Below are positions 43,787 through 52,515 of a stretch of DNA of 64,000 bases, piece after piece (position 1 is the stretch's first letter; each line of letters begins with the position of its first letter). The translations under genes and the position numbers were made by a program. This DNA comes from Halorientalis marina (GTDB lineage: Archaea; Halobacteriota; Halobacteria; Halobacteriales; Haloarculaceae), in the NCBI RefSeq assembly GCF_023028345.1, contig NZ_CP095487.1:2108001-2172000 (forward strand), read 5' to 3'. The notes beneath the pieces were generated by a model. The model did no database searches. It was given only the letters and a program-made list of their open reading frames with translations, and was not told the origin of the DNA.

Positions 43787-46666
43787 TCAGTCCCAGAACG
43801 ACTGCGTTCTGGCGTACTGCCGTTCCTGTTCGAGGATGTCCCGGTAGAACTCGTCTTCGTCCTCACGGAGCTTGCTGATGATTCGAGCGGCGTTGTGCGG
43901 GCCGACGCCGCGGGCGGCCAGCGCGACCACGGCCTGCTTGCCGTGGCTCTGGACGAGGTTCGCGGCCCGGTAGGCGCGCCGCGTCTGTTTCTCCGCCTCC
44001 TCGTCTTTCTCGTCGGCACGGATCGCCGTCACGACCTCGTCGGCCCAGGGGTTGAGCGCAGCGATTCGCGTCGACCCACACTCCGGGCACGAGGGTTGCT
44101 CGGCGACGCGGCTGACCTCCCGTTTCCGCTTCCAGTCCTGGCAGTGGAGACAGAAAAGCAGGACTCGGTCGGACTGGATGCGCTCGCGGACGGTGTTGAT
44201 GACGCTCGCGTCCGCGTTCTCCGGGGCGAGCAGTTCGCGGCCCGACGAGCGGCCGCCGAGGCCGATTGCCGTCCGCTCTGAGACGGTCTCGATCTCGATG
44301 TCGCCGGCCTGGAGTCGGGCCAGCACCTCCCCGGCCGCGTCGACGGCGAGGTCCTCGTGGAGTACCTCTCGGAGGGCCTCGTCGTAGATGGGGGTGTCCT
44401 CCAGGGCGGACAGCAGGCGGTCCCGGCCGAAACGATTCGCGGAGCCCTGTTTCCAGCCCTTGAGCGCGCCGAACTTCGAGGCGACCTGCGCGAGCTTGAA
44501 TTTCAGCGTGTCGGCGTTCTTGAGGCTGAGTTCGATGATGCTCGCGACGTGGTCGGGGTCGGTGTCCCGGAGTACGTCCAGCACGTCGTTGACGGTGATT
44601 CCCTGCGGGACTTCGAGTTCGATGCGGTAGGGGTCGATCTCCATGCCGACCGACGAGCCCGTCAGCTGGCCGAGCAGGGCGGCGAGGACCCGGCCGAGCG
44701 TCTCGTTGATGGTGTGCCCGAACGCGGCGTTGAGGACGACCTCACGGCCGTGGGACTCGACGAGGACGCGGTCGTCCGAGGGGAACGGGCCGGTGTGGTT
44801 CGCCAGTTGCGCCAGGGCCTCGGCGACGGTGTGTTCGTCGGCGGGGTAGCGCCGGCAGATGTCGCGGGCGACCATCGACCGGTCGCCGCCGTCGCGGAGC
44901 TGTGAGCCGCCGACGTCCCGGAGTTCGCCGACCTCCTGTGCGACCTCGTAGGGGACGGGAATCTCCTGACCGACCCAGGACGGAACCTCGCCGGCGGGAT
45001 CCTCGACGGGCGAGACCAGCACCTCCTCCTCGTCCTCGTCGACCTCGGTGATGCGCCACATCTCGCCGCGCTGGATGAACACCTCGCCGGGGCCGGCGAA
45101 GTTGACGACGAACCGCTCGTCGAGGGTCCCGACCTGCCGCCCGGCGGCCATGTCCCGGACTTCGTAAGTGGCCTCGTCGGGGATCATCGAGAGGTTGTGA
45201 TAGAAGTACTGCCAGGTCCCGCGTCGTTTCTCGATGCGGTCCTCGTCTTCGTCGAGCCAGACGACGCGGTTGGCGCCGAGTTCGCGGACGACGTCCTTGA
45301 ACGCCCGCTCGTCCAGGTCCCGGAACGGGTACGCGCGGGTGACGATACGGTAGGCTCGCATCGCCGAAATCTCGCCGAAGTCCATCACGAGGCCGGCGAT
45401 CTGGTTGGCGACCGTATCGAGACTGCCGTGGTGGATGTTCGCGGGCTCGACCTCGCCGGCCTGTGCCTGCCGGGCGATGGCGAGCGCCTCGAAGGTATCG
45501 TCCGGGCGGGTCGTGACGACGGTGCCCGACGACACCGCGTCGCGCTGGTGACCCGCGCGCCCGATACGCTGAAGCAGCCGGGAGACCTGGCGCGGGCTCT
45601 GGTACTGGACGACGTGGTCGATGGAGCCAACGTCGATGCCCAGTTCCATCGACGAGGTACAGAGCAGGCCCGCTAGCTCGCCGTTCTTGAACGCGTCCTC
45701 GACCTCGATGCGGGCCTCCTTCGAGAGCGAGCCGTGGTGGACCTCGATGGGCGTCCCGAGCTCCTTGAACCGGGAGCCGAGCGCCTCGGCGGTCTGTCGG
45801 GTGTTGACGAACACCAGCGTCGACTCGTGTTCACGGACGAGTTCGTCGATGACGCGGACGTGGCTCGCGACCTCGACGTCGGTCATCAGTTCGCCGGCGA
45901 GGCGTTCGTCCTCGGCAGTCACCGCCGGTTCGCGCACGGCGATCTCCAGTTCGCTCCCCACGTCGATCTCGACGATCTCGCAGTCCCGGCCCCCGGTGAG
46001 GAACTTCCCGACCTCGCCGGGGTCGCCGACCGTCGCCGAGAGGCCGATGCGCTGGAACGGCCCCGAGAGTTCGCGGACGCGCTCAAGGCCGACGGTCAAC
46101 TGGGCGCCGCGTTTCGACGCGGCGAGCTCGTGGACCTCGTCGACGACGACGTGGGCCACGTCTTCGAGCGCGCGCCGGAGCTTTTTCCCGGTCAGCATCG
46201 CCTGGAGGGTCTCGGGAGTCGTCACCAGCACGTCCGGCGGGTCCTCGGCCTGTTGCTGGCGCTGATAGTCCGTCGTGTCGCCGTGACGTACGTCGACGTC
46301 GAGGCCGAGGGTCTCGCCCCACCACTCCAGCCGGTCGCGCATGTCGCGGTTGAGTGCCCGCAACGGCGTCACGTAGAGCGCACCGATGCCGAACAGATCG
46401 GTGCCCTCGCGGGTCTCTCCGTTCCCCGCTCGGTCTTCCGAGGCGCTTCGCGCCTCGCTCACGAGCGCATCGAACACGGGGAGCATCGCAGTCTCGGTCT
46501 TGCCGGTTCCGGTCGGCGCGACGATGAGCGCGTCCTCGCCCGCGACGAGCGGCGGGATCGCACGGCGCTGTGGCTCCGTCGGCGTCTGGAACCCACGCTC
46601 CGAGAGCGCGTCCCGGACCGCTGGGCCAAGTTCGGCGAACGCGGCCGCCGACCCCGATTCTGCCAT
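43787..46666 (-). CDS. lhr: Lhr-type superfamily 2 helicase
   Basis: 959 residues. Motif I APTGTGKTE, motif II DEVHEL, motif III SATVGDP, and the second RecA domain with VFVNTRQTAE, ELGIDVGSIDHVVQYQSPRQVSRLLQRIGRAGH. A winged-helix and the Lhr C-terminal domain follow, then a zinc ribbon formed by CLHC and CPECG near residues 865-905, and a helical end. Lhr unwinds and remodels RNA:DNA hybrids and forked DNA in repair. It is last in the rpa1-rpap1-rpe-lhr order on the minus strand, 54 bases after rpe. Confidence 0.94.
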   Translation of the reverse strand: MAESGSAAAFAELGPAVRDALSERGFQTPTEPQRRAIPPLVAGEDALIVAPTGTGKTETAMLPVFDALVSEARSASEDRAGNGETREGTDLFGIGALYVTPLRALNRDMRDRLEWWGETLGLDVDVRHGDTTDYQRQQQAEDPPDVLVTTPETLQAMLTGKKLRRALEDVAHVVVDEVHELAASKRGAQLTVGLERVRELSGPFQRIGLSATVGDPGEVGKFLTGGRDCEIVEIDVGSELEIAVREPAVTAEDERLAGELMTDVEVASHVRVIDELVREHESTLVFVNTRQTAEALGSRFKELGTPIEVHHGSLSKEARIEVEDAFKNGELAGLLCTSSMELGIDVGSIDHVVQYQSPRQVSRLLQRIGRAGHQRDAVSSGTVVTTRPDDTFEALAIARQAQAGEVEPANIHHGSLDTVANQIAGLVMDFGEISAMRAYRIVTRAYPFRDLDERAFKDVVRELGANRVVWLDEDEDRIEKRRGTWQYFYHNLSMIPDEATYEVRDMAAGRQVGTLDERFVVNFAGPGEVFIQRGEMWRITEVDEDEEEVLVSPVEDPAGEVPSWVGQEIPVPYEVAQEVGELRDVGGSQLRDGGDRSMVARDICRRYPADEHTVAEALAQLANHTGPFPSDDRVLVESHGREVVLNAAFGHTINETLGRVLAALLGQLTGSSVGMEIDPYRIELEVPQGITVNDVLDVLRDTDPDHVASIIELSLKNADTLKFKLAQVASKFGALKGWKQGSANRFGRDRLLSALEDTPIYDEALREVLHEDLAVDAAGEVLARLQAGDIEIETVSERTAIGLGGRSSGRELLAPENADASVINTVRERIQSDRVLLFCLHCQDWKRKREVSRVAEQPSCPECGSTRIAALNPWADEVVTAIRADEKDEEAEKQTRRAYRAANLVQSHGKQAVVALAARGVGPHNAARIISKLREDEDEFYRDILEQERQYARTQSFWD

Positions 46667-46720
46667 CGGCCCGTCTAGCGGAGCGACCCGATTAAGGACA
46701 CCGTTTCGGTGCGCGTCGCC

Positions 46721-47476
46721 TCACAGGTCACGATAGGGGCCGAGTCTGGTGCCATCGAGCAGGAAGGCCTCGCCGCCATCCAGTCCGGCGGGCAGGAAGG
46801 GTGCGAGGAACTCCTGGCCGGCGACGTTCACCCACGTCCCGCCCGAGAGGTCGCTGAACGCGGGAAAGACGACGAGGTCGCCGTCGACGTCGAGGTCGCG
46901 GTCCGGGGACTGCTCGAAGAACGGGTCGGGTGCGAGCGAGCCCCGGAGCCACGCCCGCTCGACGCGGGTGCCGCCCACCTCGTCTTCGAGCCTGACGGTC
47001 GGGTGCTCGTGTCCCACACAGACCACATCGGCTGCCAGTACGGCCGGCGAGGGCCAGGTGTGCCCGTGGGCGAACCCCACGTCGCCGAACCGAGCGCCGT
47101 GGCCCGGCGTCACGGTCACGTCCTCGCGGTCGGCGGCCAGGTCCTCTATGTCACCGTCGTGGTTGCCCTTCACCAGCATCACCGGAACGCGTTCAGTGAC
47201 CGCATCGAGCAACTGCGCGATTTCGTCGCGTTCCTCCTCACCGGGGTCGCCGATGGCGTTTGCGAGGTCGCCGAGAACCACCAGACGGTCGGCGGCAGTC
47301 CTGTCGAGCAGGTCGAGGACGCCCTCGCGACGCACGTCTGCGCGGGAGCGGACCTCGACGCCGTCGTAGCGGAGCGCGACCTCCAGTCCGGCGTGGTAGT
47401 CGGCGACGACGAGCGCGCGCTCGCCGGGGAGGTCCGCGACCGCGGCCGGTTCCCCGGGGACCGGTTCGACCGCCAT
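46721..47476 (-). CDS. rpe: RPA-operon calcineurin-like phosphoesterase
   Basis: 251 residues. Metallophosphoesterase motifs: VVADYHAGLE (D-x-H), VVLGDLANAIGD (GD), VKGNHDGDIE (GNHD), FAHGHTWPS and VVCVGHEHPT (the last His ligands). A phosphoesterase of this kind follows rpa and rpap genes in Haloferax and other haloarchaea. A nuclease or phosphatase acting on DNA ends is possible but unproven. Its ATG overlaps the rpap stop by one base (TGATG), implying coupled translation. Confidence 0.88.
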   Translation of the reverse strand: MAVEPVPGEPAAVADLPGERALVVADYHAGLEVALRYDGVEVRSRADVRREGVLDLLDRTAADRLVVLGDLANAIGDPGEEERDEIAQLLDAVTERVPVMLVKGNHDGDIEDLAADREDVTVTPGHGARFGDVGFAHGHTWPSPAVLAADVVCVGHEHPTVRLEDEVGGTRVERAWLRGSLAPDPFFEQSPDRDLDVDGDLVVFPAFSDLSGGTWVNVAGQEFLAPFLPAGLDGGEAFLLDGTRLGPYRDL

Positions 47477-49263
47477 CAGATCGGTTTCAGCGTCTCCTCG
47501 TCGGGTTCGTAACAGCGCCCGTCCATCAGCGCGTCCTGGATGGCGTCCTCGACCTCGTCCTCGCTCGCCCCGTACTCGTCTGCCACGCGAGCGACCAGTT
47601 CGTCACGGGGCGCGCCGCCGTCACCGTCCAGGTCCTCCATGACCGACATCACGGCGTCGGGGAGATCGACGTCCTCGGACGGTTCGTCCGCTTCGGACTC
47701 GGTGTCGGCAGTATCGGTGTCGGCAGTATCGGTGTCGACAGCCGCGGTGTCGGTAGCCGCGGTGTCGTTCGTTTCCGTTTGGGTTGCTTCGGCGGTCTCG
47801 GCCGCCTCAGCGTGTCCGCCCCCCGAGTCGCCGGTCTCCGCTCCGTCGGTCGAGTCGGTGTCCGTCTCCGAGGCGGACGCGGTCGCCGGTTCGGCCGCCG
47901 TCTCGCCCTCGGCCGCTGCGTCGGGTTCGCCGGCCCCTTCGGCCGCCTCCATCTCTTCAGGATCGGGCGTTTCGATGTCGGCTTCCCCCGGTTCGTCCAC
48001 CTCGGTACCGGTCGAGAACTCGGTCCCGTACTCCTCCTCGATCTCCTCCCGTTCGTCGTCGTCGAGGTCGAACTCGCCGGGCTCGAAGTCGCCGAGTTCC
48101 TCGTCGTCGACCGGCTCCGTGGCCGGTTCCGGTTCCTCGCTCGCGTCTGCCGCGTCGGGGCCACCGGCTCCGCCAGCGGGTGGTTCGTCGACCGTCGTGT
48201 TCGACGAGTCCGTGCCGACGGTCGGTTCGGTGTCCGCTGTCGAGCCAGTCGGGGGTGACTGCTCCGCTGTCGCGTCGTCGTCGGCCTCGGTCGTGGCGTC
48301 CGCCGGTTCCGGTTCCGGTTCCGAGCCGCCGGCGTCCGCCGTATCGGTCGTGGTCTCGGCCGGTTCGGTCGTGGTCTCGGTCGTGGTTTCGGTTGTAGTC
48401 TCGGCCGGTTCGGTCGTGGTCTCGGTTGTAGTCTCGGCCGGTTCCGTCGTCCCCGTCGCCGGCGACTCGCGCGTCTCGGTCTCCTCGCTGGCGTCGGTCG
48501 CGACGTCGCTGGTGAGTCCCAGATCGGCGTCCAGCGCCAGGAGGTCGGCGACTGTCGACGCCCCCTCGGCGTCGGGGTCGGCCGTCAGTTCGCCGACCTC
48601 GTCGCGTTCGCCGGCGACGACGCGGGCGGCGTCGAGTGCGAGGTCCCGGACTGCGCCGAGGTACGTGGCCGTCGTTCCGTAGTGGTCTATCGCCAGCGCG
48701 ATACCCGAGGCCAGCCCCTCCTCGACGCCCTCCGCGACCAGCGCGTCCCGGAGGTCGTCGCCACGCTCCTCCCGGGAGAGGGCGTCGGCCATCGTCGCGA
48801 CGCGGGCGAGGGTCTGCTCGGCCGTGCCGACGGTCCAGCGGTCCCGCGTCTCCGCCGTGACTTCGTTGATGCTCTCGGGACGGATCGAGGTGTACACCCG
48901 GTCCGAGTCGTCGGGCTGGAAGGTGCGTGCCTTCCCGGTGACGGCGACGAACGCCGGCGGGTCGGCGCGTTCGAGGAAGGCCAGTTCGTCGGGCTGGTAC
49001 TGGCCCGCGTAGATCACGAACGCACCGGTCGGGTCGACGACGCGTGCGCGGAGCACGTCGTCGTTGACCTGCTCGGTCTCGGTGAGGACGCCGACGACGA
49101 ACACGCGGTTCGCGCGGGCGCCGGTCGGCGTGACGACGTAGTTCGGCGCGCGCTCCTCGTCGCTCTCGGAGTAGGAGAAGTCGGCGTCGTCGTACTCCGC
49201 GGCGAACAGGCGGTAGGCGACCTCGCGGCCGCCGGGGCCGCCGCCCGACTCGCTGTCGCTCAT
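47476..49263 (-). CDS. rpap1: RPA-associated protein with long acidic Thr-rich linker
   Basis: 595 residues from ATG 49263. The N-terminal about 130 residues form an OB fold (NRVFVVGVLTETEQ, VVDPTGAFVIYAGQY), as in COG3390 RPA-associated proteins. Residues about 240-520 are a low-complexity acidic linker with repeats of TTTEPAETTTE and, further on, DTADTD. The C-terminal about 60 residues are helical, wing-like (VMSVMEDLDGDGGAPRDELVARVADEYGAS). It forms a complex with RPA in Haloferax. Stop and start codons overlap with both neighbours. The linker is much longer than needed and its length probably varies among strains. Confidence 0.88.
   Translation of the reverse strand: MSDSESGGGPGGREVAYRLFAAEYDDADFSYSESDEERAPNYVVTPTGARANRVFVVGVLTETEQVNDDVLRARVVDPTGAFVIYAGQYQPDELAFLERADPPAFVAVTGKARTFQPDDSDRVYTSIRPESINEVTAETRDRWTVGTAEQTLARVATMADALSREERGDDLRDALVAEGVEEGLASGIALAIDHYGTTATYLGAVRDLALDAARVVAGERDEVGELTADPDAEGASTVADLLALDADLGLTSDVATDASEETETRESPATGTTEPAETTTETTTEPAETTTETTTETTTEPAETTTDTADAGGSEPEPEPADATTEADDDATAEQSPPTGSTADTEPTVGTDSSNTTVDEPPAGGAGGPDAADASEEPEPATEPVDDEELGDFEPGEFDLDDDEREEIEEEYGTEFSTGTEVDEPGEADIETPDPEEMEAAEGAGEPDAAAEGETAAEPATASASETDTDSTDGAETGDSGGGHAEAAETAEATQTETNDTAATDTAAVDTDTADTDTADTESEADEPSEDVDLPDAVMSVMEDLDGDGGAPRDELVARVADEYGASEDEVEDAIQDALMDGRCYEPDEETLKPI
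47690..48450 (-). repeat. Coding low-complexity repeats in rpap1
   Basis: Two imperfect tandem arrays inside the rpap1 linker: one around 48346-48450 encoding Thr/Glu repeats (TTTEPAE units) and one around 47700-47750 encoding DTADTDTAD. Between them the sequence is acidic and non-repetitive. Slippage here would change linker length in frame-sensitive fashion. Confidence 0.7.
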
Positions 49264-50537
49264 CCGTCCACCTCCGCGAGCAGGTCCGCCGCGCGGTCGG
49301 CGGGGTCGTCCTCGCTGCGCTCGAAGTCGGTCGCGTCGAGGTTCGCCCCGTACTCGTCGACCGAGAGCGACCCGCGGACGCGGTACTCGTGGCCGACGAC
49401 CGCCTCGCGGATGCTGTCGGCGACGACGGACTGGTCCATCGCGTCGCGGGCGTGGTCCTTCGCGTCCTCGAGGCCGCCGCCGTAGACCTGCGCGGTCAGG
49501 TCGTCGTCGAGGACGACCGTGACGGTGCCCGTCCCGTCGTCGAGGATGGCTTTCGTCCGGAGGTCGTCCTCGCCATCGACCTCGCCGTGGCTCCGGCACT
49601 GGCCCTTCTGGATGACGCGACCACACTCGGGACAGCGCTCGATGAGCCCGGAGCCGTCGCGAATTGCCAGCACGTTCCCCACCAGTGCCACGTCGTACGC
49701 GCCGCCGCGGTCGACGGCCTCGCGGATGGTCAGGCGTTCCGGTTCCTCACGTGCCTCGACGGGCGTCGAGAGCGGTTCGACCGTCGAGAACTCCGAGAGG
49801 TTCACCGATGGAACGCCGCGGAACTCCCGGACGTAGGCGTTCTCGATGCGGAGCGAGGCCCCCTCCTCGACGCCGTCGCGGGGTTCCCAGTCGGTGAAGG
49901 GGAGCCGGGCGCTCTCGTCGGCGAGCGTGCCGCTCAGGATCTCCGTCTCGCCGTCGCGGCCGTCGATGGTCTTGCCCTCGCACTCGATGACGCTCACCTC
50001 GACGTTGACGCCGCGGTCGCCAGGTGAGAGGTCCGCGAGGCGGGCGTTGCCGCCGATCTCGGCGTCGATGTCGAGGCGCTCGTCGACGCGCTCCACGTCG
50101 GTCGACTCGCCGAGGTTGAGTTCGGCCTCGCCCTCCCACTCGCGGACGCCGGCGTTGCCGACGCGGACCGTCTCGCCGGGTTCGAGGTCGAAGTCCTCCC
50201 ACGCGGTGTAGGAGAGTTCCCCGCTCTCGTCGGCGATCCGCCCCTCGAAGATGACGTGTTCCTCGCCGCGGTAGTAGATGGGGCGTTTCCCGACGGTCAG
50301 GACCGTCACGGTGACGGTCACGTTCGAGTCGTCGGGGTCCACGTCGGCGAGGTCGACGGCCGGTGGCGCACCGCCCCCGCCACCACTGGACCCGTCGCCG
50401 TACTTCCGGCGCAGGCTCTGTTTCGCCTCGTCCATCGGGACGCTGTACGATACCAGGTTCTCCAGGTCGGATTTGACCTCCTCTTTGTCGACGCCGAGGT
50501 CGGAGGCGAGCTCCTCGGCATGATCGTCTAACTCCAT
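49260..50537 (-). CDS. rpa1: Replication protein A, multi-OB single-strand DNA-binding protein
   Basis: 425 residues from ATG 50537. A short helical N-terminus (MELDDHAEELASDLGVDKEEVKSD), then OB folds about 65-165 (VTVTVLTVGKRPIYYRGEEHVIFEGRIAD), about 170-275, and a C-terminal OB with an inserted zinc motif CPECGRVIQKGQCRSHG (about 310-326). This is the layout of haloarchaeal Rpa1; gene order rpa1-rpap1-rpe matches the Haloferax operon. It protects single-stranded DNA in replication and repair. GATAAAAACG at 50561-50570 gives TTTTTATC on the minus strand about 28 bases before the start. Confidence 0.93.
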   Translation of the reverse strand: MELDDHAEELASDLGVDKEEVKSDLENLVSYSVPMDEAKQSLRRKYGDGSSGGGGGAPPAVDLADVDPDDSNVTVTVTVLTVGKRPIYYRGEEHVIFEGRIADESGELSYTAWEDFDLEPGETVRVGNAGVREWEGEAELNLGESTDVERVDERLDIDAEIGGNARLADLSPGDRGVNVEVSVIECEGKTIDGRDGETEILSGTLADESARLPFTDWEPRDGVEEGASLRIENAYVREFRGVPSVNLSEFSTVEPLSTPVEAREEPERLTIREAVDRGGAYDVALVGNVLAIRDGSGLIERCPECGRVIQKGQCRSHGEVDGEDDLRTKAILDDGTGTVTVVLDDDLTAQVYGGGLEDAKDHARDAMDQSVVADSIREAVVGHEYRVRGSLSVDEYGANLDATDFERSEDDPADRAADLLAEVDG

Positions 50538-50560
50538 CGAACCGGACTTCGGGAGGACGG

Positions 50561-50570
50561 GATAAAAACG
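50561..50570 (-). promoter_or_regulatory. Promoter of the rpa1 operon
   Basis: Minus-strand CGTTTTTATC centred about 28 bases upstream of ATG 50537; likely drives rpa1, rpap1, rpe and lhr. Confidence 0.6.
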
Positions 50571-50628
50571 TGCTGTGGCCGACGCGGACCGTACCCGCCA
50601 CCTGGTCGCGTCCGCCCACAACCAACAG

Positions 50629-50637
50629 GTTTGTATC
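50629..50637 (+). promoter_or_regulatory. Promoter of the nhaC-like gene
   Basis: GTTTGTATC centred about 28 bases before ATG 50661, facing away from the rpa1 promoter. Confidence 0.55.
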
Positions 50638-50660
50638 GACGCTATCGGAACAGGCAAAAT

Positions 50661-52244
50661 ATGTCGGACCGGGACGATGAGGCTGCGGGAACACGGACCG
50701 AGTCGGTCGTCGACGAGTTCGATGCCGACGAGTCGTCGAACGAAACGACGATCGAGTTCTACGGTGGACGCGCGGCGAGTGCCGTCCCGATCGGGCTGTT
50801 CATCTGCTGGGCGATCGTCCAGAGCGGTCTGTTCGGCATCGCACACACCGCCGGGCTGATCCCAGGGATGTTGCTCGCACTCATCGTCGGGATGTTCCTG
50901 GTGAAAGGCGACTGGAAGACCTACGCGGACACGATCTTCGAGGGGATGACACAGCGCGTGGCCGCGACCGCGATCGTCGCGTGGCTCTGGGCGGGGATGT
51001 TCGCCGAAACGATCCAGACGGGTGGGTTCGTCGGCGGCCTCGTCTGGGCGGCCAGCGCCCTGGACATCGGCGCGGCCCTGTTCCCCGCGCTCACGTTCGT
51101 CCTCGCCGGCCTGCTGGCGACGGGTATCGGCACCGGTTACGGGACGACGGTCGCCTTCACGGCGCTGTTTTTCCCCGCCGGCGTCGTCCTCGGGGCGAGC
51201 CCGGTGCTCACGTTCGGGGCCATCCTGTCCGGGGCCGTGTTCGGGGACAACCTCGCGCCCGTGAGCGACACGACAATCGTGAGCGCCGTCACGCAGGATT
51301 CGGACATCGGCGGCGTCGTCGCGTCGCGGTTCAAGTACGCCATCGTGCCCGCTATCGTCGCGTTCGCCCTCTACGTAGTCGCGGGATCGACCATGAGCGG
51401 GATCGAGGTCGCCGGCGACGCCCGGCAGGTGTTCGTCGATAGCGCCGAACCGGCGGGGCTCGTCCACCTCGTCTCGATGAGCGTCGTCATCGTCACCGCG
51501 GTCCGAGGCCGGCACATCGTCGAAGCCGTCTCGTGGGGACTCGTCGTCGCGATCGCCGCGAACCTGGCGTTCGGCCTGGCCGCACCGGCGGATATGCTCG
51601 TGTTCCGCGCTCCAGCCCGGTCGGGGATCGCGCAGTCGGTCTCCTGGCTCCCCGTGGTCGAGGTCGTCGACCCACAGGAAACCGCGGCGGTCGTCGGCGG
51701 AAGTATCTTCACCGGCGCGGAAGGGTTCTTCCCGCTGATCGTCCTCACCCTGCTCATCGTCGCCGGTGCGCGGATCATGATCCGCGGTGGCGGGTTCGCC
51801 GCGCTCCAGAACTGGCTGCTCGACCGGGTCGCGACGACCGTGACCCGTGCCGAGACGGTCATGGTCCTCGGGACGGCCAGCGTCAACGCGATGATCACGA
51901 TCAACACGGCCGCGGAGATCGCCATCGCACCCTACGTCTCCAACATCGGCCGGCGGTTCAACCTCAACGGCTACCGGCGGGCGAACATCCTCGACGCCAA
52001 CACGTCCGCACTGGGGTACATCTTCCCGTGGGCCGGCGGTGTGCTTGTCGGCGTCGCCGCGATGCAGGGGCTCCCCGAAGCCTACTCCTGGTTCGAGCCG
52101 TCGATGATGGTCAACCCCGTGGCAGTCGTCCCCTTCGTCTTCCACGGGTGGTTGCTACTCGTGGCGTTCCTGTTCGCCGCGTTGACCGGCTTCGGGCGCG
52201 AGTACACGCCCGACCGCGAGTCCGAGGAGGTGTCCCGGATATGA
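50661..52244 (+). CDS. Na+/H+ antiporter, NhaC family
   Basis: 527 residues from ATG 50661. About 40 acidic cytoplasmic residues, then around twelve membrane segments. NhaC features include GMTQRVAATAIVAWLWAGMFAE, LLATGIGTGYGTT, and the conserved FGDNLAPVSDTTIVSA, which carries the membrane Asp residues important for ion exchange. It would expel sodium in exchange for protons, central to life in high salt, though related carriers exchange malate or lactate. The next gene starts inside its stop codon (ATGA). Confidence 0.92.
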   Translation: MSDRDDEAAGTRTESVVDEFDADESSNETTIEFYGGRAASAVPIGLFICWAIVQSGLFGIAHTAGLIPGMLLALIVGMFLVKGDWKTYADTIFEGMTQRVAATAIVAWLWAGMFAETIQTGGFVGGLVWAASALDIGAALFPALTFVLAGLLATGIGTGYGTTVAFTALFFPAGVVLGASPVLTFGAILSGAVFGDNLAPVSDTTIVSAVTQDSDIGGVVASRFKYAIVPAIVAFALYVVAGSTMSGIEVAGDARQVFVDSAEPAGLVHLVSMSVVIVTAVRGRHIVEAVSWGLVVAIAANLAFGLAAPADMLVFRAPARSGIAQSVSWLPVVEVVDPQETAAVVGGSIFTGAEGFFPLIVLTLLIVAGARIMIRGGGFAALQNWLLDRVATTVTRAETVMVLGTASVNAMITINTAAEIAIAPYVSNIGRRFNLNGYRRANILDANTSALGYIFPWAGGVLVGVAAMQGLPEAYSWFEPSMMVNPVAVVPFVFHGWLLLVAFLFAALTGFGREYTPDRESEEVSRI

Positions 52245-52501
52245 GCTTCCTCGAGAAGTACATGGCGGGCTGGCAGTTCCGCTCCCGCACGCCTAGCTAC
52301 GCTCCCGGGGACGAACTCGTCGTCAACGTGACCGACGCCGACGACGACACCTCCCTCGTGCGGGTCGGGGATACCCGCCTGAAACTGGACGAGCGTGCCC
52401 CGACGGGTGCCCGAGTCAGTGTGCGCGTGACTGCCTTCGACGAGGAGACACATCGCGGCGATGCGGAACTACTCGAGGTGCTGGACACCGCCGATTTCTG
52501 A
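52241..52501 (+). CDS. Small TRAM/OB-like protein coupled to the antiporter
   Basis: 86 residues. MSFLEKYMAGWQFRS is a helical start; the remainder (APGDELVVNVTDADDDTSLVRVGDTRLKLDERAPTGARVSVRVTAFD) has the five-strand rhythm of TRAM/OB folds. TRAM domains usually bind RNA. The ATGA overlap with the NhaC-like gene means translation is coupled; why an RNA-binding-like protein goes with an antiporter is unclear. Convergent with the next gene, 14 bases away. Confidence 0.8.
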   Translation: MSFLEKYMAGWQFRSRTPSYAPGDELVVNVTDADDDTSLVRVGDTRLKLDERAPTGARVSVRVTAFDEETHRGDAELLEVLDTADF

Positions 52502-52515
52502 CGGGAACCCGGTGC

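Noticed and set aside
48340..48450. Tandem repeats resembling a CRISPR array
   Set aside because: Units are short, irregular and in frame within rpap1 coding for TTTEPAE; no unique spacers.
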